Source: Micromonospora siamensis (GTDB lineage: Bacteria; Actinomycetota; Actinomycetes; Mycobacteriales; Micromonosporaceae). Taken from it: DNA of 64,000 bases. Shown one piece after another: positions 59,514 to 64,000 of the stretch. Location: positions 2,852,001 through 2,916,000 of the forward strand of contig NZ_LT607751.1 in assembly GCF_900090305.1 (NCBI RefSeq), written 5' to 3'. The notes beneath the pieces are model-generated. The model was not told the origin of the DNA and did no database searches. It saw nothing but the letters and a program-made list of their open reading frames with translations. The translations under genes were made by a program, and so were the position numbers. Every line of letters starts with the position of its first letter. Within the stretch, counting starts at the first letter, position 1.

Positions 59514-60434
59514 TCAGGCCGTCCCGAGGGTGGTCAGCGGTTCGGTGCTCAGGCAGGAGATCAGGCAGCGTTCCTTGGCGTCGCCCAGCAGGCGGGCCGT
59601 CCAGTCGGTGAAGCCGCCGTCGCCGACCTCCAGCGCACCGCCGCGCAGGGTGACGCGCACCGCGCCGCAGCGGTAGTAGCCGCGCCCGCGCCGGCGGTCC
59701 GGCTCGTCGTACAGGGGCACCGGGCCGCCGGCCACCGCCGGGCGTACGGTGTCGGCGAGCCGCTCGGCGAACACCGGAGCGTCCAGGACGGTCACGTGCA
59801 GCCCGGGGTCGGCCCCGCCGGCCAGTTCGTCGAGCACCCTTTGCCAGAAGGCGAGGTGCCGGACGAGCAGGCGCGCCTCGGTTCGGCCCGACCCGGTGTC
59901 GCGGGCGGTGGAGACCAGCGTGAAGAGGCGGAAGTGGGGTCCCCACTCCGGGCCGAAGTCCTGGGCCCGCAGCACCCGGTGTGCGGCGGCCAGGTGCAGC
60001 TCGCCGCGGTGGCCGCGGCGGCGGCGGTCGGCCGCCTCGACGGCCAGGGCGTTCGTCGGGTCGCTCACCACCTCCGTGGCGCGCGCCGTGCTGAGGATCC
60101 GGTGCTGACTGACCGGCGCGACGGCCGAGCAGGTGCCCAGCGGGACGACCGGGGAGAGTTCGACGCCCGCCACGTCGGCCGGCAGCAGCGCCCAGATCCG
60201 GCTCTCCAGCCGGGCCAGCGCCCGCGGGTCGACGGCGGCCGGGCGGACGAAACGATCCTGCTGCCAGCCGCGCAGCACCTGCGCCGGGCGTACGCCGGTG
60301 GCCCGGTCCCGGGCCACCGCCATCAGCAGCGTACGCAGGTCGGCCCCGGACAGGCCGGCCAGCGCGGCGCGGGTGCCCGCCGGCAGGGCCGCCCACACGC
60401 GGCGTTCGGGTCCGGGCAGTCGGGGCGCGTCCAT
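59514..60434 (-). CDS. Conserved protein of unknown function
   Basis: A 306-residue soluble protein that I do not recognise. The first 90 residues are helical. The middle contains SPVVPLGTCSAVAPVSQHR followed by TEVVSDPTNALAVEAADRRR, then FRLFTLVSTARDTGSGRTEAR, all with strong conserved-domain character (Gly, Pro, Asn, His at turns). The end has paired Cys (KERCLISCLS). The block is faintly like motif regions of class II tRNA-synthetase folds, but I would not assign it. It stands alone, convergent with the zinc-finger gene. Confidence 0.6.
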   Translation of the reverse strand: MDAPRLPGPERRVWAALPAGTRAALAGLSGADLRTLLMAVARDRATGVRPAQVLRGWQQDRFVRPAAVDPRALARLESRIWALLPADVAGVELSPVVPLGTCSAVAPVSQHRILSTARATEVVSDPTNALAVEAADRRRRGHRGELHLAAAHRVLRAQDFGPEWGPHFRLFTLVSTARDTGSGRTEARLLVRHLAFWQRVLDELAGGADPGLHVTVLDAPVFAERLADTVRPAVAGGPVPLYDEPDRRRGRGYYRCGAVRVTLRGGALEVGDGGFTDWTARLLGDAKERCLISCLSTEPLTTLGTA

Positions 60435-60493
60435 CGGGCCACCATCGTTGACGCCCCCGGCGCGACGCGACCGGTTTTCGGTTCGCCGACCGC

Positions 60494-61027
60494 TCAGTCG
60501 ACCCGACGTTCGAGCACCTGACCCGGCCACGGGGGCCGGCCGGGTCGTTCGACGGTGAACGGGTCGGTGGCGGTGAAACCGCAGCTCTCGTAGAACCGCA
60601 CCAGCGCCCGGTCGTCTCCGGCGTAGCAGTCCACCCGCAGCAGCCCCACCCCGCGCCGGCGGGCCAGCTCGGCGGCGTGCGACAGCAGCCGCGCCCCGAT
60701 GCCGAGGCCGGCCTGCGCCCGGTCGGTGATCAGCAGGTTGACGTACACCTCGGGCTCGGTGGGCGGCGGCACGTAGGCGGTGGATTCGCCGACCACCAGC
60801 GCGCCGACCGGCCGGCCGTCCAGCTCGGCCAGCCACAGGCCGTCGCCGTTGGCATAGGCCTGCACCTGTGCGATCCGGGCCGGGTCCGTCGAGCTGGGTC
60901 CGGTGCCCCACTGGCCGGTCCGGCCGCGCGCCGCCAGCCAGGCGATGGCGGTGTCGAACAGCCGCAGGATGGCGTCGGCGTCGGCCGGGCCGCCGGGGCG
61001 CAGGGTGAGGGTGGGCTGATCCGTCAT
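60494..61027 (-). CDS. GNAT family acetyltransferase
   Basis: A 177-residue GCN5-type N-acetyltransferase. TLRPGGPADADAILRLFD is the N-terminal strand and helix, EVYVNLLITDRAQAGLGIGARLL holds the acetyl-CoA pyrophosphate loop (QAGLGIG in place of Q/R-x-x-G-x-G/A), and LVRFYESCGFTATDPF the final strand and helix. The acceptor is unknown. Its ATG overlaps the stop of the upstream MFS transporter gene, so the two form an operon and may modify and export the same compound. Confidence 0.88.
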   Translation of the reverse strand: MTDQPTLTLRPGGPADADAILRLFDTAIAWLAARGRTGQWGTGPSSTDPARIAQVQAYANGDGLWLAELDGRPVGALVVGESTAYVPPPTEPEVYVNLLITDRAQAGLGIGARLLSHAAELARRRGVGLLRVDCYAGDDRALVRFYESCGFTATDPFTVERPGRPPWPGQVLERRVD

Positions 61028-62250
61028 GGCGGAGATGCTGCCACCTCGCCGGCCCGCCCGTCGGCCGCGCGGGCCCACCGGGTCAGCGCCGGCACGGCCA
61101 GGCCGGTGCCGGCGAAGACCACGCCGAGCACCAGCCAGCCGGGACCGCCGCCACCGAGCACCAGGGGCGTGAGCAGCGCCGGCCCGACCGCCCGGGCCAG
61201 GCCGCCCAGCATGCCGTCCACCCCCTGGTACGCCCCGATGGCGTCCGGCGTCGCCAGGTCGTACGCCAGTCCCGCGCCGGCGCTGCTGTGCCACAGGTCG
61301 CCGACGGTCAGCAGCACCGTGGCGGCCAGCAGCAGCACCGTGGCCGTACCGGAGGACCGGCCGGCGCTCGCGGCGTAGAGCGGGGTCGCGGCGGCCAGCA
61401 GCAGGCCGGCGCGGCGCATCCGCCGGGCGGCCGGGGCGGCCCGGTCGACGCCCCGGCTGAGCCGGACCGCGAGCAGCACGGTGAGCACCGTGTTGACCAG
61501 CAGCACCGCCGACACCACGGGTGGCGGGGCGCCGGTCCGGCCGACGATCCACAGTGGCACCACCAGACCGAGCAGCGTCACGTAGAGGGAGAGCACCGCC
61601 GAGGCGGCGCTGACCGCCACGAACCGCCCGTCGCGCAGCGCCGCCCAGGGGCGTTTCCTGGTCGCGGCCACCGGTGGCTGCGGCGGTAGCCGCAGCAGCA
61701 GCGCCGCCGAGAGCAGGTAGGTCAGCACGTTCCCGACCACCAGCGCCCGGTAGCCGGCCACGCTGTCGGCCGCCAGCGCGAACCCGGCCGACCCCGCGCC
61801 GACGGCGATGCCCAGGTTCGCCACCGCGCGCAACGTGGCGAAGGCGTGCACCCGTCCGCCGGGTCCGCCGACCGCCGCGACCAGGGCGGCCCGGACGGCC
61901 AGGTTGCCGGTGGCGAGCAGGCTCTCCACCACCGCCACCAGCAGGAAGACCGGCACCGAGTCGACCAGCAGGTACGCCCCGGCGGCCACCGCCTGGCCGA
62001 CCTGGAGCAGGGCCCGCAGCGTACGCGGATCCCGGCGGTCGGCCAGCGCGCCCAGCGGCACGCTCGCGGTGAGCCCGACCAGCCCGGCGACGGTCAACCC
62101 GGCGGCGACGGCGGTGGCCGGCAGCCCGACGCCCCGGGTGAGGTAGAGGGCGCCACCGGCCAGCCACAGCCCGGTGCCGACGGTGTTGGCGAGGGTGGCC
62201 AGCGACAGCGTGCGCAGCGGGCCCGGCGCGGGCAGCGGGGAGAGTCGCAT
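61024..62250 (-). CDS. MFS transporter
   Basis: A 408-residue major facilitator with about 12 hydrophobic segments. TLSLATLANTVGTGLWLAGGALYLTRGVG opens helix 1 and PLGALADRRDPRTLRALLQVG is the motif-A loop. Substrate unknown; it resembles drug or metabolite exporters. I chose the ATG at 62250, which lies one base from the stop of the upstream serine hydrolase; an ATG 30 bases earlier would overlap that gene. It sits in the middle of a three-gene operon (hydrolase, transporter, acetyltransferase). Confidence 0.87.
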   Translation of the reverse strand: MRLSPLPAPGPLRTLSLATLANTVGTGLWLAGGALYLTRGVGLPATAVAAGLTVAGLVGLTASVPLGALADRRDPRTLRALLQVGQAVAAGAYLLVDSVPVFLLVAVVESLLATGNLAVRAALVAAVGGPGGRVHAFATLRAVANLGIAVGAGSAGFALAADSVAGYRALVVGNVLTYLLSAALLLRLPPQPPVAATRKRPWAALRDGRFVAVSAASAVLSLYVTLLGLVVPLWIVGRTGAPPPVVSAVLLVNTVLTVLLAVRLSRGVDRAAPAARRMRRAGLLLAAATPLYAASAGRSSGTATVLLLAATVLLTVGDLWHSSAGAGLAYDLATPDAIGAYQGVDGMLGGLARAVGPALLTPLVLGGGGPGWLVLGVVFAGTGLAVPALTRWARAADGRAGEVAASPP

Positions 62251-62251
62251 G

Positions 62252-63289
62252 TCAGTCGGGGAACGCGGCGGAGACCTCACGGATCAACGCCGCCACGTCG
62301 TCGCCCCAGTGCGAGGCGATCACCAGATCCCGGGCCGGGTCGACCCAGATCAGGTGGCGGCCGCCGTTGCCCCGGGCGCAGCGCCCGCTGGCCGGCGCCC
62401 CCGGCTGCACCCGGCCGGTGTCGTTGCGCCACCACAGGTAGCCGTAGTCGGGGTTCAGCGCGCACGGCGCCCAGGCCCGGTCGATCCACTCGGCACTCAG
62501 CAACCGCCGCCCGTACCAGGTGCCGCCGGAGACGTACAGGTCACCGAGCAGGGCCAGGTCGCTCGCGGAGATCCACAGCCCGCCACCCCAGTGCGCGCCA
62601 CCACTGACCACCGGCACCGGTCGGCCGTCGATCGTGACCACCGAGTCGGCGTACCCGTGCCAGGACCAGGTGTCCGACGCGCCGAGCGGGTCGAGCACCG
62701 CCTCCCGCAGCACGTCGGGCAGCGGGCGGCGGAACAGCAGCGTCAGGGCCAGGCAGAGCAGGTTCACCCGTACGTCGTTGTAGGCCCAGCCGGTGCCGGG
62801 CGCGCCCTCCCGCTCGAAGCCCTCGCGGCGGCTCTGCGCGTCCACCCCGGTGGGCTTGCCCCACAGCTCACCGGTCCATCCGCTGGTCTGCTGCAGCAGG
62901 TGCTCCCAGGTGATCCCGTCCACTGCGAGACGGGCCAGCACAGGGTGGTCGACGGCCTCCGTCACGGGGGTGCCCGGGGTGAGCAGTCCCCGGTCGAAGG
63001 CCACTCCGGCCAGGGTGGACACCACGCTCTTCGTGCCGCTGAACAGCATCTCGGGCACGGTGGGGTCGCCCCAGCTGGCGACGACCTCGCCGCGGTGCCG
63101 GATCACCCCGCTGGCGCCGGAGCCGGGCAGCAGCGGGCCGATCACCTCCCGGTGTGACTCGTCGGCGACCTGCGCGGCCAGGTAGCGGGGCATGTCGTCG
63201 ATGCCGGCGGTGACCCGCTCGGCTTGGCGGTCGGCGGCGGCACGCAGCGCGTCGAGGTCGGGTCGGGCCACGTCGTCATTGACGGTCAT
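62252..63289 (-). CDS. Beta-lactamase-like serine hydrolase
   Basis: A 345-residue serine hydrolase of the class C beta-lactamase/esterase family. MLFSGTKSVVSTLAG gives the S-x-x-K pair Ser84 and Lys87, GTGWAYNDVRVN holds Tyr170, and GNGGRHLIWVDPARDLVIAS near the C-terminus carries the G-G-R/H block in place of KTG. No signal peptide is seen, so it is more likely a cytoplasmic esterase or peptidase than a penicillin-binding enzyme. It heads the operon with the MFS and GNAT genes. Confidence 0.87.
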   Translation of the reverse strand: MTVNDDVARPDLDALRAAADRQAERVTAGIDDMPRYLAAQVADESHREVIGPLLPGSGASGVIRHRGEVVASWGDPTVPEMLFSGTKSVVSTLAGVAFDRGLLTPGTPVTEAVDHPVLARLAVDGITWEHLLQQTSGWTGELWGKPTGVDAQSRREGFEREGAPGTGWAYNDVRVNLLCLALTLLFRRPLPDVLREAVLDPLGASDTWSWHGYADSVVTIDGRPVPVVSGGAHWGGGLWISASDLALLGDLYVSGGTWYGRRLLSAEWIDRAWAPCALNPDYGYLWWRNDTGRVQPGAPASGRCARGNGGRHLIWVDPARDLVIASHWGDDVAALIREVSAAFPD

Positions 63290-63346
63290 GACCGGACCCT
63301 AGGCCGGTTCCGCCTCCGGACGCCGTCCCGTACGACGCGACGCCGG

Positions 63347-63949
63347 TCACAGGGCGGCGGCGCGCTCCCGAGGGTGGGGCACCCGGACCGAGGCCATGCC
63401 GGCGGCGGTGGCGGCCTGGATACCGAGGTCGGTGTCCTCGAAGACCAGGCACGACTCCGGCGGCACGTCGAGCAGCCGGGCGGCGGTGAGGAAGGCGTCC
63501 GGCGCGGGCTTGGCCCGCGGGTACTCCCCGGCGCAGACCAGCACGTCGAACCGGTCGAGCAGACCGAGCGTGCGCAGCGAGCCGGTGACGCCTTCCCGGG
63601 TGCTGCCGGAGACCACAGCGAACGGCACCCGGCCGTGCGCGTCCTCGATGTGGGCCAGCACCTCCGGCACGGCGGTCAGCCGGGGCAGCGCCTCCTGGTA
63701 CAGCTCCTCCTGGCGGCGCAGCACCGCATCGACCGGCATGGCCAGGCCGTGCCGTTCGTTGAGGTTGGCGACGATGTCGGCGACCGGCCGGCCGCCCCAG
63801 GCGTAGAACAGTTCCTCCGGGAACTCGCAGTCCCACTCGTGCAGCGCCGCCGTCCAGGCGACGTGGTGCAGCGGCATCGAGTCGGCGATGGTGCCGTCGC
63901 AGTCGAACAGGTACGCGCCGAACTCGCCGGCCGGCAGGGGGAGGGCCAT
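63347..63949 (-). CDS. HAD-superfamily phosphatase (beta-phosphoglucomutase-like)
   Basis: A 200-residue HAD hydrolase of subfamily IA. YLFDCDGTIADSMPLHH carries the nucleophile Asp16 and Asp18, FAVVSGSTREGV is motif II, AKPAPDAFLTAARLL has the motif III Lys and CLVFEDTDLGIQAATAAGM motif IV with the metal-binding Asp pair. The DSMPLHHVAW cap entrance resembles beta-phosphoglucomutases and sugar phosphatases such as YqaB. Substrate not certain. GGAGGG precedes the ATG. Confidence 0.88.
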   Translation of the reverse strand: MALPLPAGEFGAYLFDCDGTIADSMPLHHVAWTAALHEWDCEFPEELFYAWGGRPVADIVANLNERHGLAMPVDAVLRRQEELYQEALPRLTAVPEVLAHIEDAHGRVPFAVVSGSTREGVTGSLRTLGLLDRFDVLVCAGEYPRAKPAPDAFLTAARLLDVPPESCLVFEDTDLGIQAATAAGMASVRVPHPRERAAAL

Positions 63950-64000
63950 CGGCTGAGGATAATTCGCTGGGCCCGACGGCGGCGACCTGGTTGCCTCGGG

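Overview
The window is high-GC, densely packed DNA with many GTG starts and 4-base stop/start overlaps. The gene set suggests an actinomycete, most likely Micromonosporaceae (Micromonospora-like). Pointers are a DUF6343 protein, an F420-type luciferase-like oxidoreductase, a CGNR regulator, a three-gene sdhCAB operon, a heme-degrading MhuD homologue, an actinobacterial class F sortase and IdeR/DtxR iron boxes. The genus is inferred from gene content only. I found no rRNA, tRNA, CRISPR array or intact insertion sequence.

Region 1 (1-17.3 kb) is a cell-surface polysaccharide locus interrupted by core genes. It holds a Wzy/O-antigen-ligase-like membrane protein, three family-4 glycosyltransferases, a heparinase II/III-type lyase, a DegT aminotransferase, a small PglC-like priming phospho-sugar transferase, a Wzx-like flippase and a NeuD/PglD-like sugar N-acyltransferase. 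Aminotransferase, acyltransferase and priming enzyme together resemble a route to an amino/acetamido-sugar primer. Between the two halves lie DUF389, a small unknown protein, tex and dgt.

Region 2 (17.3-35.5 kb) is metabolic and regulatory: a metallo-beta-lactamase-fold hydrolase, an SDR/zinc-dehydrogenase pair, sdhCAB facing a LysR regulator across a clear LysR-type box, a two-TM-type ion channel, HrpA helicase, an MFS exporter facing a CGNR regulator, a deaminase strikingly like blasticidin-S deaminase, a PhyH dioxygenase with an operator-like palindrome in its promoter, and a MerR regulator.

Region 3 (35.5-42.5 kb) starts with a complete ferric-siderophore ABC importer (two FecCD permeases, ATPase, lipoprotein) behind two tandem IdeR/DtxR-type boxes. 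A DUF559 gene follows, bracketed by two copies of an ~80-bp palindromic element, then an unknown gene with its own inverted-repeat operator and an FkbM methyltransferase.

Region 4 (42.6-64 kb) holds a DUF3516-type helicase, trmB, a possible sortase-substrate/class F sortase pair, mhuD, exonuclease III, a PAC2 protein, a secreted transglycosylase-like protein, a 49-residue protein, an EcsC protein, an SGNH lipoprotein, a monooxygenase-domain membrane protein, a succinate-semialdehyde-type dehydrogenase, an F420-type oxidoreductase, a Na+/H+ antiporter with a UBP zinc finger, a GNAT/MFS pair, a beta-lactamase-like serine hydrolase and a HAD phosphatase. The items most worth following up are the deaminase, the duplicated palindrome around the DUF559 gene, the sortase pair with a degenerate sorting signal, the double iron box and the split glycan locus.
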